Source: Pascua guehoae
Taxonomy: Eukaryota > Basidiomycota > Tremellomycetes > Trichosporonales > Trichosporonaceae
Assembly (NCBI GenBank): GCA_001600415.1
Contig: BCJX01000020.1
Location: forward strand, 273,836 to 337,835
Direction: 5' to 3'
DNA length: 64,000 bases
Made by a program: the position numbers and the translations under genes. Under the pieces are notes generated by a model. The model was not told where the DNA came from. It saw nothing but the letters and a program-made list of their open reading frames with translations, and ran no database searches. Shown piece after piece: positions 23,688 to 34,634 of this stretch (the stretch's first letter is position 1; each line of letters opens with the position of its first letter).

Positions 23688-24569
23688 ACTTGAGACTTGA
23701 GGCTTGGCGTTGCCCGGTGGAAGGTTGCAGTCTGCCGGCTGCCGCACCTGCTACCTGAGCCCTGTGCCGGACAATGACTTATGCTCTGCGTAGATGCACA
23801 GTAGAATGTTACATGGACAATTTTTGCAATGCCCAGCGTGATTGGGCACGAGTCTAGAAGCTCCAGCGATGGCCAGCGTTGGTGCTGTTTACGACCACCC
23901 TTTACGTTTTCAAGCTTACTGCACTGCCCACCCACGACTTCGAGCCAGCAGACAGACTGACTGCCACGACCTCGGGCAAAGTGGCTACAATCAAAACCAG
24001 TGTCTCGACACCGAGACTAGAGACATGGCCGGGTGCCAGGCGGTCGCTTCAACAGCCTGAGCAGTTTGCGTGTCAGGACACCACGAGCCGCGACTGCCAG
24101 TCTGCGGCTGTTCCGCTGGTTGAGGACAGTGTCACGCTGGGCGTATTGGACACCGTTTCCTGTCACGTTGGGCGTAGAGGGCACCATTTCTTCGAGTGTG
24201 TGGTGGTTCAGTGTGGTCGCCACCGTGGCAAAGAGTAGGTGCTGTGGGGCGGCTTGGAGGCCAAGCCCGGTGGTCAGGTGGCTATTAGATGTCAGTGTGC
24301 TCTGGGCCATTTACTGCCGATTAGATGTCAGTGGACGGTCAGCAACCTGTCCCTGATCCGAGTGCCGAGTGCCGAGTGCCGAGTGCCCAAGTGAGTGATC
24401 ACACCAGCTACTGGTACTCCTGCTTCCACCATCCACCCATCCACCAACCAACCGCCAGCACCCACCCACCGCTAGCTCCCCTCAAACCAAGAGTAGATCC
24501 CAGCTCACATTCCACTACGATGTTTTCAGTTTTACGACCACCTCCTTTTCTCTCCCTGCGCCGGGAGAC
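23688..24569. other. Convergent intergenic region, GH16 / GCV3
   Basis: About 880 bp between two facing stops. It holds a tandem AGTGCCG/GAGTGCC repeat (four units, about 24358-24388). No gene or RNA seen. Confidence 0.45.
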
Positions 24570-26100
24570 TTAGAGGCCCTCGCAGTGGGCCTTGTACCCG
24601 GCCTCGTCAAGGAGCTCCTCGAACTGGCGCTCGTCCGAGAGCTTGATCTTGGCGAGCCAGCCTGGGGGTTAGTACGTGGGCGGGGAGTGTTGGGGATGAG
24701 GGTTGGTGTGATGTGAGAAGGGAACGTGAGAGGTAGGAGGAAAGCTAGAAGTAGGGGGAGAGGTAGGGGGAAAGGTAGGGGGAGAAGTAGGGGGAGAGGT
24801 GAGGGCAGAGGTGGGAGCAGAGGTGAGGGCAGAGGTGGGAGCAGAGGTGGGAGCAGAGGTTGGGTGGGAGTATGGCCGGTTCCGCAGCGCTTGGAAAGGC
24901 CGGGGGAGGGCATTTGGCCGCGACCAAGTATCGGCGAACGAATGTAGGGCATCACCCGCGCCCTCCCCATCCTACCCAAACCAAGCCACATCGCCACGCC
25001 AGCGCTGGCACTCGGCCCATCAGACACCTCCTTTCGTCCCACCTCCTTCATTCCGACCCCCGCCCCCCAAACTTCCCAGGCTCTCGTTGTCTTGTTACCT
25101 CGACCACCCTCACCCCAACCCCACAAGCAACTCACCATCCTTCTCGGGCGACTTGTTGAGCAGGTTGGGCGTGTCGCCGAGGACCTCGTTGATCTCCTCG
25201 ACGACACCCGAGACGGGCGCGTAAATGTCCGACGCGGCCTTGACCGACTCGACGGCGCCAATCGACTCTGTGCGTTAGGACGGTGCTTGTAAGCGTCCCC
25301 GGGACGGGGACGGGGGGACCAGGGCGGGGACGCCGGCAGCGTGGGTGGTTTCCGTCGGTATCCTCCGGTATCAGGCCCGAATCGCTTATCGCGACCATGC
25401 GAGAGGGGGCCATGGCGACGCGGGAGTGTGCTCCGGGAGAAGTCTCCGGGCTGTCTCCGGGTCGTCTCCGGGTAGCGTCTCCGACCCCACGCGTCCTAGT
25501 CCCTCACGCAGCCACAACATGTACCACTCCAGGCATGTGCCCTCAACGTCGCGGCCAGCCTGGTTGCTCCTTTCTGCAGCCACACGACCTTCCACAGACC
25601 GACTCACCGCCAGCCTCAATCTCGGTGCCCTGGGCCGGGAGCTCGACAAAGACAACGTCGCCGAGCGCCTTTTGGGCGTAGTCGGTGATGCCAATCGAGG
25701 CAATCTTGGTCGACGGGTCGTACGTCACCCACTCGTGGTCCTCGGAGAAGCGGGCTGGGGGGTTAGTGGGTCACGAGTAAGGACGAGTGGGGAGCTGGGC
25801 CTGTACCGAAGCCGCCCGGCGGATGCGCCAAGCACACCGTCGTGTTGAGGGAGTAGCAGTTTAGAAGACATGAGCGGCTCCATGAACCACTCATGCTCCT
25901 GTACTGTTTGCTCTTTGCAGCCGCCCACGATCATGGGTACTCGGCAAAGCGCGGCGTCGCGACTTGACGGCGTCGCAGCCTGTGAATGCCCGTCGAGTCG
26001 ACTCACTCGAGAGGAAACGCGCCGCGGCAAAGCGGGCCGCGAGGGGCGCGCGGGGAGCGCGGAGGGCGACAGTGGCGGGGCGGACGAGGGCGCGGAGCAT
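24570..26100 (-). CDS. GCV3: Glycine cleavage system H protein, mitochondrial
   Basis: Encodes 154 residues from four exons: 26100-26007, 25754-25608, 25267-25136, 24661-24570. The H protein carries the lipoyl arm that shuttles the aminomethyl group between the P, T and L proteins of glycine decarboxylase in mitochondria. An Arg/Ala-rich presequence ([19 protein letters not shown]) precedes the domain start [33 protein letters not shown] and [18 protein letters not shown] follow, with the lipoylated Lys at about residue 90. The end is [15 protein letters not shown]. Family length and domain order agree. The introns are long (252, 340 and 474 nt); the last contains purine-rich tandem repeats. 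Confidence 0.96.
24726..24866. repeat. Purine-rich tandem repeats in GCV3 intron 3
   Basis: GTAGGGGGAGAG-type units (about 24750-24800) run into GAGGTGGGAGCA / GAGGTGAGGGCA 12-mers (about 24795-24865), all inside the 474-nt intron. Confidence 0.8.
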
Positions 26101-27008
26101 GGTGACGAGTGGGTGAGTGGTGGACGGTTGGAAGAGACAGAGAGCAAGTGAGAAAACGAGTTTCGGGGATGAATGGCGTCTTTGAGTCTGTCTGTATGTG
26201 GTTCGACCAGAGCTCGTAACCAACCACTCAAGAGACAGATCCCGAGTGCAGTTCCAGGCACTGGTGATGACGCTTTTCCAATCCGGCACGCTTTCGTGGA
26301 AATAGCATCCAGCCACCATCCAAATCATTTCCACACTGCACACTCAATTAGTCCCGCTAATCCGTATCTGCCGCTGCCAGCAAGCAGCAAGCCATGCAAG
26401 CAAGCCAGTAGCGCCCTGTGGCGCCGTCATCTCCGAGCGCCGCCGCACGCTGCACGCTGCAGCCGTGAGCGAGTAGAGTTTAGTGCGAAACAGCGCATAT
26501 GCGAGACCATCTTGTACCTGCCTGTAGTCACAAGAGGTCCAGGCCTGCCAAGCTCTGTGGTTGGAATTGCTGCCACAACCTGGCACTATATCCACCATGC
26601 CACCATGCCGCCATACATATTGTCGCTTGTCACCAAGGCACTGCCTCGTACTGGCTGGTAATATACCCACGGCGGGTGGAGCTGGCATACTTATTCGTCA
26701 TTCTGCATTCTGCATTCTGTTTCTGTTTCTGTATGCTGGAAAAACAGGCAGCAGCCGGGACACACGCACCGGCCTGAGGCGCCGGACATAACCGCCAGGA
26801 ACGACACCGCTCGTTCCACGTGTATTTGGTTCCGCGTCCCGCCGCCGAGATGGTGACGATGTGGTGGAGATCGGCGCCACTCGACAAACGCGCGGGGCAA
26901 TGCAGGCCCAGAACGTAAAGACGGCCGCGCCGCTCAACATTGACAGCCTTCTACACTCGACCTCTTTCCAACCAGCTATCACTGAATCAAGCTCTAGCAA
27001 CAGCAACA
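26101..27008. promoter_or_regulatory. Divergent promoter region, GCV3 / FIS1
   Basis: About 900 bp between two head-to-head mitochondrial genes. It includes a short ATTCTGC/TTTCTG repeat at about 26699-26733. No gene seen. Confidence 0.45.
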
Positions 27009-28027
27009 ATGAACATGGCCACAGACTTGCCATACGCCGCCGAGGCCGAGATGTCGCTCGGCTACGACGAGATTGAGGTGAGTCGCATTGCGCGCTGGGC
27101 TAGAGTGTGGTGCGGTGCAAGTAGCAAGCTTGCACGCTTGCGCGGCTATACTTTGGGTGGCAAGTGGAACTCTACCACAGTGTCAACTGCTGTAGATTGT
27201 GCAGAGCCAGCGAAGCGGTGGTCCTGTGTGACGCGCTGACATTCAGGTGCTCCGGAACCAGTACTACAAGGAAATTGAGAGCGGGCACGTCACGACCCAG
27301 TCCAAGTTCAACTATGGTGCGTTCCCGCCACTCACGAGGGTTCCTACCACTTTGTACCGGACCCAAGCTGTGGTGCAGCTGGACCCACGAGTGGACACCA
27401 GGACCATTGACCACTGACGCGCAGGCTGGGGACTCGTCAAGTCGCAGTCGGCCGAGCTCCAGACCGAGGGCGTCAAGCTGCTGCAGGGTAGGTTGGCCAT
27501 GTTTGCAGTCGGAAGCGTGGAGCTGACATTGTCTTTCCCTCCGGCGTAAAACCTGCTTCATTGCCGTGTCTGGTATACTCTCTGGCGTCACGCACGCACT
27601 CACCTGCCTCTCACACCGTACCGCGTCGCCAACAGAAATCTACTCGGCGTCCCCGAGCCACAGGCGCGAATGCACATACTACATTGCGGTCGGGTACTAC
27701 AAGCTCCGCAACTATACCTACGCCAAGAAGTTCAATGGTGGGTGGAGTGCGAGAAACTTGGTTCACCCAATTCTCACACCACAGACCTCCTTCTCGCCGT
27801 CGAGCCCGAGAACATGCAGGCCCAGTCGCTGCGGACACTGATCAACAAGGCCGTCACGCGCGACGGATACATTGGTGCGTTGCGGTCCAGAAGCGTCGCG
27901 ACATGTCTCGCGTACCTCGCGTCTTGTGGAAGCACCGCTTACTCTACTAGGAATGGGTATTGTCGCGGGTGCAACGGCACTGACGGGTCTGGTGATTGCG
28001 GGTCTCGTGCAGCGTTCCAGGCGATAG
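27009..28027 (+). CDS. FIS1: Mitochondrial fission protein Fis1
   Basis: Encodes 156 residues from six exons: 27009-27077, 27247-27316, 27425-27487, 27636-27737, 27785-27874, 27951-28027. It is a tail-anchored outer-membrane protein that recruits the dynamin fission machinery to mitochondria and peroxisomes. The TPR-like bundle is clear: FNYGWGLVKSQS, EGVKLLQEIY, RRECTYYIAVGYYKLRNYTY, NDLLAVEP-type helices (DLLLAVEPENMQAQSLRTLI). The C-terminal anchor is GMGIVAGATALTGLVIAGLV with basic end QRSRR. Length equals the family norm. Introns are 169, 108, 148, 47 and 76 nt, mostly longer than in genes at the window edges. A second in-frame ATG two codons downstream could also serve as start. Confidence 0.96.
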
Positions 28028-28326
28028 GAGGAGGTTGGAGTCTATGCATCGTGTACTGTACTGTACCAATGTCCCTGTGTGTGTTCCCAAGGCAACACAA
28101 ATGCACGACATCGTGGCCACCTTGAGCGTCTGGGACGAGGTGGAGTGAGAGAGTGTCGCATTCGCACTGCGCTTTGCAGTCTCATTTCGGACAAAATGCG
28201 CCCCACAAGACCCGCAGCCGAAGGCCGCCCATGCTGGTGCTCAGAAAGCCGACGCGTGGAACAAGGGGTATGTCACCAGGGACGTTGTCAGTGCCGATGG
28301 AAGGTGGAATGGGCGCAAAAAGGTAA

Positions 28327-28429
28327 TGTCCGAACCGAGAATCGAACTCGGGTTTTGGGATCGCTGCCTTGTTCAAGGCTCATATACGTCATATGAGACC
28401 CACGCCCTAACCGACTAGACTATTCAGAC
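28327..28429 (-). tRNA. tRNA-Met (CAT, elongator), with 30-nt intron
   Basis: The acceptor arms GTCTGAA/TTCGGAC pair fully (one G-T). The T arm is CCGAG-TTCGATT-CTCGG. The anticodon loop CTCATA is interrupted after position 37 by a 30-nt intron (28391-28362) containing ATGAG, complementary to the loop. The TGGGT/TCCCA anticodon stem with a T-T closing pair is as in eukaryotic elongator tRNA-Met. An oligo-T terminator follows within about 10 bases. Confidence 0.88.
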
Positions 28430-29405
28430 TACAATGTTTGGTGGGCGTTTGTTGCTCTTGGCTGGTGCTTTCGGCCATTTTTTGCGGGCATTTCAAGCCC
28501 GCTCCTTGGATACTTCTGGTGCGAGTTGGATGCATGTGCGAAACACCATGCACTCACGCACTCCTAAGGCCAAAGGCTCCTCGCTGCTACCGCACTGGCT
28601 ACTGGGGAATACTATGGCGCTCTCCACTACGGGAACACAGCAACATGCAACACTCCCGTTCCAATAACATGTCGACAGGTGTACCAGTGCCCAGTGCAGT
28701 GGTCAGCCGCTTGGCGATATTTTGGAGGATTGGATACATCCGAGGCCCCAGCGCCAAGCGTCGAGATTTTTGGTCGGCCGTCGAATGCCGAAACGCTGAT
28801 TCGTGGGCCTGACCCGCGCGCCAGACTAGACTCTCCGCTAGTGGAGTGGGAGACTACAGTAGTGGTGTTTAAGGCTCATGGCGGCCGAGGCCGAGGCAAA
28901 GCGACTCTAGTGCCCCGCCCAGCTCACCCAGGCGCGCCAGGCGAGCATCCGTCGCGGGGGATCCTTGGATATTAAGGCGGATTGGAAAGCCAAGCCGCAA
29001 TGACGAGCGCTGCCGGCCGGCCGACGCTTGCTTGTCAGGCTGCCTGCTGCCGGCTGGGCCAAACGCCCCCACGGCGCATGGCAAAACGCAGCAAAGCGAC
29101 CAAAATATGACATGGGCTCGTCATTACGGCAGCTCTTTACAAGTCGTTCTGGCAGTCACCACACAGAATGCAGGCAATCACAAGTCGCGGTTCCTATCTG
29201 GCCAAAACCGCACCGACCACCCCCCCACCCCACCTTTGCATTCCACATTTACTTTTCGTCTCCTCTCCCATCCATCACCTGACCACCAAACTACCCACTG
29301 GCCATCGCAAAAGCACAGAGCACCACTCAGCTGCACATCTACCACTATCTATCTCCCTTGTACTCCTCACCGCCACCTGTATCCCCACCCCACCAAACAA
29401 CCAAA
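28430..29405. other. Spacer between tRNA-Met and ISU1
   Basis: Nearly 1 kb with the ISU1 promoter at its right end, where a C/A-rich 5' UTR (about 29210-29400) begins. A 77-codon open frame starting beside the tRNA has no supporting motif. Nothing else seen. Confidence 0.45.
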
Positions 29406-30582
29406 ATGCGCTCCACCCTCGTCCGCCCCATGCTCATCCGCGCCGCCGCCCGCACCGTGCGCCCCACCCCGCTGCCCCGCCTCGCGGCCGCGCCCAGGCC
29501 CACCGCCGTCGCCGCGCGCGCATACCACGAAAAGGTCATTGACCACTATGAGAACCCCCGCAACGTTGGCAAGATGGACAAGAACGACGTCGACGTCGGC
29601 ACCGGTCTCGTTGGCGCGCCTGGTGAGTAGCTTTGACCAGTGCTTTGTCGTACTTGTGCTGACGGCAGCTTGTGGCGAGTGAGTCTACCGTCGAGTCCGA
29701 GTCGGAGCAGCCGTTGCCGTCGGTGTTGCCGGCGGCAGATGCCGTCGTTGGGTTCGTTGGGTTGGTTGCAGTCGCAGCCATGCTGCGTATCTGACAAGCG
29801 CGCAGTGTGAGACTGCAGGCCAGGCTGCGTCGCACGCACAGGTAGCGTCTTACATCTTCCCACACCTGCCCAGCGGGCCCGCACCCCATACACACCGGCC
29901 CAAACTAACGCCCAGCGTCATGAAGCTCCAGATCCGCGTGGGCGACGACGGCATTATCCAGGACGTAAAGTTCAAGACGTTTGGCTGCGGCTCGGCGATT
30001 GCCAGCAGCTCGTACATGACCGAGCGCGTCAAGGGCCTCTCGCTCGAGGAGGCCGGCAAGGTCAAGAACACGGAGATTGCAAAGGAGCTCTGCCTCCCGC
30101 CCGTCAAGCGTGAGTGTGGTCAAAACTGCGTCCTCGGCCCTCGGATCCTCGGGCAATTCACCCCGTGTGTGTGACGTAGCGGGGTAACGAGGCCTCGCGC
30201 CGCGTTACCTCCAAGTCGTTGCTTCTCGGCCGTGACCACGCAAACCGGTACGGACGGCGAGTCTGCACACACACACAGATGCCTCTCTCGCACGTCACCT
30301 GACTCGCCCGTGTGACGCTTGACGCCCGGACGCCACGCTGACTCATAGTCCACTGCTCGCTTCTCGCCGAGGACGCAATCAAGTCGGCCATCAAGGACTA
30401 CCAGTCCAAGCGCGCCAAGCGCATCCCCACCGACGTACGTGAACAGCGGGCAGCGAGGGGCGAGCGAAGCGAGCCCCACGCTGCCCAGAACAGCCAGAAC
30501 CCACTCCCAGAACACTCCCCCTAACCCGCAGTTCTCCCAGGCCGCCGCCGCCCCTTCACCCGCGGCCGCCGCGTCGGCGTAA
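29406..30582 (+). CDS. ISU1: Iron-sulfur cluster scaffold protein Isu1 (IscU)
   Basis: Encodes 185 residues from five exons: 29406-29622, 29669-29678, 29916-30109, 30349-30434, 30532-30582. It is the mitochondrial scaffold on which Nfs1 and frataxin assemble [2Fe-2S] clusters. The presequence is Arg-rich (MRSTLVRPMLIRAAARTVRP), followed by YHEKVIDHYENPRNVG. All three ligand cysteines are present: about C74 in ACGDVMKLQ, C100 in FGCGSAIASS and C143 in LPPVKLHCSLL, the last next to the LPPVK site bound by the Hsp70 partner. Exon 2 is only 10 nt and encodes the first ligand Cys. An Ala/Pro-rich C-terminal tail (about 17 residues) forms its own exon. The 46-nt first intron is followed by introns of 237, 239 and 97 nt. 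Confidence 0.96.
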
Positions 30583-32119
30583 ACCCCCCCACCCCCACCC
30601 CGACCACTAGCACCGACCGACCGACTTGCTCGGGTACGATTAGACGCACGACAGCATAGAACGATCGCATACGATAGGACCGGTAGGAACCCGTAGGACT
30701 CGAAGGAACTCAAGGGGGGTCCCCGCAGAGCTGGCCCTCCCCTGCCCCCGTAGTATTTTTCTGGTAGAGGAGGCGGAATACACATGCGCATGTGCGCATG
30801 TGGATTCGGCACGGACGGCCTGGGCGCTAGGCGCCGCGATGTATGCGTGCACAGAGATTGAGGCGGGGCGTGATCGAGGCGGAGCGTGAGGCGTACTGGG
30901 GCAGGGGACGTAGGAGGCCGGCGGCGGGTGAGACGGCGGATGGAGGCCTAGAGTCTGGATGGTAGATGCCTCACCGGTCCGCCGCCGATCCGCCGACCGA
31001 CACCTGTACTGTTGGCAAAAATTGCCACCGATCAAGACTAAAGAGCTTATGATCATCAGAGCCCATGCCGTCCTTTGACACTCCCCGATCCGACGAGATG
31101 CCGATCGCATCTTTAGTCAGCCTCCCCACCCTCGCGCTATCAGATAACAGATGCGCGCGTGGCGCATACGAGCCATGAGTCACCGGATCGCCGCGATGGG
31201 ATGGACAGTCGCGCCGTGATCACCCGTGGTAGCGAGTCCGAGTTTGGCCGGCGGTGGCAGGCGCAGTGGTGGCAGTGATGGAGTGGCGCACGGGCCGCCG
31301 GGGCACCGAGAGGAAACGGCTGAAGGCTGACTGAGCAGAGGTCGAGCTGACACATGCGCTCCCCACAGTCTGAGGGTTGGGGAGGAGGTTGGAGGAGAGA
31401 GGAAAGGACGGGCGCGAGGTGTGGCCATGGACGCTGACCCGGGAGGATGGTCACGCTGTGATTGTGGCGTTGGCATTCTGGCGCGGGGGGGGGGGGATTC
31501 GTGGCAAGGCCGGAAGGAAGGCATGTCCTTTACGCGACAGCGGGCAGTGTCGACACAAAAGCTATGGCTTGCCTGGGCAGATGGCTAGGGCTGGGACTGC
31601 TTGATCCGGAATACCAGAGTTCCTCTCGTCGTCTTTGGCTGGTTTGTGCCCGGCTGAGTATTGGTGACGGAGGGACATGCCCAAGGGACCGTCGGCGACG
31701 CCAAATGGGTTCGGCTGGGTGTTTTCGCGTTGCCCTCGCTCCGAAGGAGAATCAAACGTCTACACGGGACACTTTGAGATGTCCCACGTCTCGAGTCTGG
31801 CGTTGTGGCTGGATGGTGGGTGTCTTCGGGCGTGCCACTGTCCCAGTCGGAGGCCACAGACAGGCTAGGTCACAGGGGACCTGCCACTGGCCAGTGGTCA
31901 CTGGCCGCTGGTCGCTGGCCACTGTCCACCGTCCTCTGTCCACTGTCCCCCGCCTCAGTTCACTGTCACCAGGCTACAAGACATGCCAGAACAAGGCCAA
32001 CGCTTCCGCGAATGACTTGCTAGAACAAGTCGATCCGACAGGAGTGCCGAACACAACGGAAGTGTTCCTCTAATGTCTACTACCCTTTTGAGGATACACT
32101 TTCATCCTCTTTTGTAAAT
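30583..32119. other. Intergenic region upstream of tRNA cluster
   Basis: About 1.5 kb without a supportable gene. It contains a poly-G tract (about 31486-31496) and a CACTGGCC/TGGCCACTG-type patch at about 31885-31960. A GAGGAT...ATCCTC inverted repeat followed by TTTT lies at 32092-32114, just before the tRNA-His gene. Confidence 0.4.
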
Positions 32120-32200
32120 GATTGCATAGTATAGTGGTTAGTACGCTTCGTTGTGGAATACAAATCCGAAGAGACCGCTGTTCGATTCAGCGTGCAGTCA
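32120..32200 (+). tRNA. tRNA-His (GTG), with 9-nt intron
   Basis: The acceptor arms GATTGCA/TGCAGTC pair with one G-T. The D arm is TAGTATAGTGGTTAGTAC and the T arm CGCTG-TTCGATT-CAGCG. The anticodon stem CTTCG/CGAAG encloses TTGTGG, interrupted after position 37 by a 9-nt intron (32157-32165). A TTTTT terminator lies about 12 bases downstream. Confidence 0.9.
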
Positions 32201-32293
32201 CGTACAGACAACATTTTTGGCCCTCTCCGTCTTCTTCGTCGCTCCAGTTGTCTCACAAATTCCGTTATAGGAGCACACGAGGGTTGAGCAGCA

Positions 32294-32377
32294 TCTCTGT
32301 TCGTATATCGGTTTAGTATGCTCGCTTGTCATGACCTTGACGCGCGGGAGAGCGGAGTTCGACTCTCCGACAGAGAG
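32294..32377 (+). tRNA. tRNA-Asp (GTC), with 11-nt intron
   Basis: Acceptor arms TCTCTGT/ACAGAGA pair perfectly. The T arm is CGGAG-TTCGACT-CTCCG. The anticodon stem CTCGC/GCGGG encloses TTGTCA, then an 11-nt intron (32332-32342) containing GAC, complementary to the anticodon. A TTTCCTTTTT terminator follows at once. Confidence 0.9.
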
Positions 32378-32396
32378 GAATGTTTCCTTTTTATAG

Positions 32397-32544
32397 TGGC
32401 CGTCAGAAAGGTTGCGACTGCCTCCAGGGCGGCCTCAGGTATGCATGTCATAAAGCCTCTGATCTTCTGCCTTGCAATATGCCAGAAGTCTCATGGGATG
32501 GGCGTGGCGCAACGCATTGGAGGTCGCAACCTTTCTGACGGCCA
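32397..32544. mobile_element. MITE-like inverted-repeat element, copy 2 (next to tRNA-Asp)
   Basis: A 148-bp element with a perfect 22-bp terminal inverted repeat: it starts TGGCCGTCAGAAAGGTTG and ends with the exact reverse complement. No open frame. It starts 20 bp after the tRNA-Asp gene and directly after its T-rich terminator. Its reverse complement aligns with 22288-22439 along the full length, so this is a dispersed family. No clear target-site duplication is visible. Confidence 0.82.
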
Positions 32545-32831
32545 TTGATAGATGTCGGTTGGAGTGGCCAGCTGGTCTTGGTGACTAGGTGCTGGTGCGC
32601 CTGGTACTAAAGACTGATGGAATGTAGTCGTACGTAGAGGGCTGGTTTCTGCTGCCCATCACACTTTGCCTCTCGTACCAAATACGCAGTCCATCACAAA
32701 CACATGCAATGCAGCTTCCAAGTGATGCAACTCATACCATGCTTATACAACTCGCTTATACCAGCACAACTAACCCCAATGCCTACCCAGAAATGCTAGA
32801 CCAGAAAAACCAATCCCACTTTCCGCACAGC

Positions 32832-33337
32832 TCAGATCCAGCCGCCCGCGCCCACAAGCGCCGGCGCACACAGCGCATCCACCACACCTAGGATATCCAC
32901 CGCCTCCTCGACCGAGCGCGCAAACGGGAGCAGCGTATCGCGCACCACCTCGGGCGTGACGAGGTGCGCGACCTCGGCGAGCGAGCAGAGCGCCACGGCC
33001 CACTTGCGCTCGCGCGCCGCCGCGTCCGTGGCCGTGTCCGCGTCGGCGTTGGCGTTGCGGTGGGCGGCGAGGCGATGCAGGCGCGTCCAGAGGGCGGCGT
33101 GTTCGAGGCGCTGCATCATGGCCGTCTTGGACTGGCGTCAGTGGTCTTGTCGGGTGGTAGGCGACGTACGCGCGGGTCCATGTCGTCGGTGGCGGGCGTG
33201 CCGGGCATGCTGGAGGTGGTGGGTGTGGTGGGGCCGGAGGGAGGGGGGCGGTTGGGTGGGGGAGGGATGACGAAGGACGTGGCGGGCGTGTTCGAGTTGG
33301 AAGTGGCGGGCGTGTTCGAGTTGCAAGTGGTGGACAT
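32832..33337 (-). CDS. Hypothetical 155-aa protein with N-terminal repeats and C-terminal helical domain
   Basis: Two exons, 33337-33170 and 33131-32832, joined in phase 0 over a 38-nt intron with a CACTGACGCCAG acceptor. I do not recognise the family. The N-terminal half is Thr/Pro/Asn-rich, with NSNTPATS encoded twice by a 24-bp tandem repeat. The C-terminal ~100 residues look like a folded helical domain (KTAMMQRLEHAALWTRLHRL, RKWAVALCSLAEVAHLVTPE, ARSVEEAVDILGVVDAL). Start choice is uncertain: an ATG further upstream in another frame (MAMSFFTTKSES) could be joined by an unseen intron. No signal peptide. Confidence 0.6.
33277..33332. repeat. 24-bp coding tandem repeat
   Basis: Two adjacent near-identical 24-bp units (GGCGGGCGTGTTCGAGTTG- type) encode the repeated NSNTPATS, with related partial units further upstream. 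Confidence 0.75.
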
Positions 33338-34634
33338 GTTGGAGGTCCAAGTGGCGGTGGATTTGTTGGATTTGTTCGAGTTGCAAGTCCTGGTGGATAT
33401 GTATCGGAGCGGGAGGGAGAGTAGACGCGGTGGTGCTCTCAGACTTGGTAGTGAAGAACGACATGGCCATCTCAGCCTGCTTAAATATCCACACCGAGTG
33501 CATTCTCAACCCCCGAAAGTGCAGTCGCGCGCTCGTCAAAAGTGGTGTCGCGCGCTCGTCAAACGGTGGGCCCCGGTGGTGTCAAGACGTCGTCAAATGT
33601 GAACTCGAGGGAGGTGTGTGTGTGTGTGTGTATGTGTGTGTCCGGGTGTGCTCTCTGATGTTATATACGCGGTATTGTCAATGTGGCGACATGGCTGTGA
33701 TGTGCCACTGGATACCAACAAGGTTGTGATGAGGGCGGCGCCGTGTGAATGTCGGGTGCCACGGCAGTGCTTGGTGCTTGGGCACGCCCTAGCCCTCAAA
33801 CGCGTCCAGTCGCCGAGTTAATGAGTGATTGGCTTCCATTCGTAGACCTGCACGCCTGTAGACGGGGAGGTGAAGGCTGATCACAAGGCGAGCGCGTACA
33901 ATAAGGCGACGCGATGCAACACGACGCGACGCGACGCGACGCGTCTCCTTTTGTCCGTGGTCCGCAATTGTTTTAATTCACAAATGGGGGCCAGGATCAG
34001 CGTCTGCTCTGTGCCTCTGTGTCCACTTTCTGGGAATGGCGCTCAGCCTATGTGACGAGTTACTGACTACGTCCTAGAACGGTCATGGTACAATGCAGAC
34101 GCGCACTCGTCGCTGCACACCTTGTCACCATTCGCGAGCGCCTACCCCGTGGGGCCGATGTCGGCCCGGTCCGGCGCGGTGGTTGCACGTGCTTTTTTCC
34201 ATCCGTGCCTGGCATTCCCAGGCACCGGTGGCCGAAGTGCCAAAGTCGCAGACAGTGGTGGCCAAGCAATATCCGGACGATTAAGCGTAGGAAGCGTCAC
34301 TCGTCCCTCGTCGGACCATTTACCGCCCAACAACCGCATGCAACCGCACAACAGCCAGCTGCAACCCGCCGACGCGCCCACAAACAGTCTTCAACCGCAG
34401 GGTACTGCCGAACATCCAGTCGGGGCGCGTTGCGGTGGTGGCTGCTCGGTGGATAGGTGGCATGTGTCGGTATTCTGGGTACAGTAGCTGAGCTCACCGT
34501 GGGCACGCAGGTATTTACCTCATCGGCGACGTGCTTCTCTTCTTCTCATCCCCCCCCGCTCCCATTCTCCACTCCACCTTACCTCGACTGCCCGACTCCC
34601 CCGTCACCTCCCCACTCGCCTTGCAGCTGACACG
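33338..34634. promoter_or_regulatory. Divergent intergenic region upstream of L-arabinitol dehydrogenase
   Basis: About 1.3 kb. It carries a GT microsatellite (about 33614-33645) and a GCGAC tandem run (about 33902-33942). The right end, from about 34540, is C/T-rich and is likely the 5' UTR of the dehydrogenase. No gene seen. Confidence 0.45.

Noticed and set aside
28434..28667. 77-codon open frame (MFGGRLLLLAGAFG...) beside tRNA-Met.
   Set aside because: Signal-like start but no further domain and no homology I recognise; adjacent to a Pol III gene; likely chance.
33406..33539. Alternative upstream start (MAMSFFTTKSES...) for the 155-aa hypothetical gene.
   Set aside because: It is in another frame and joining it needs a non-canonical intron; kept only as a caveat.
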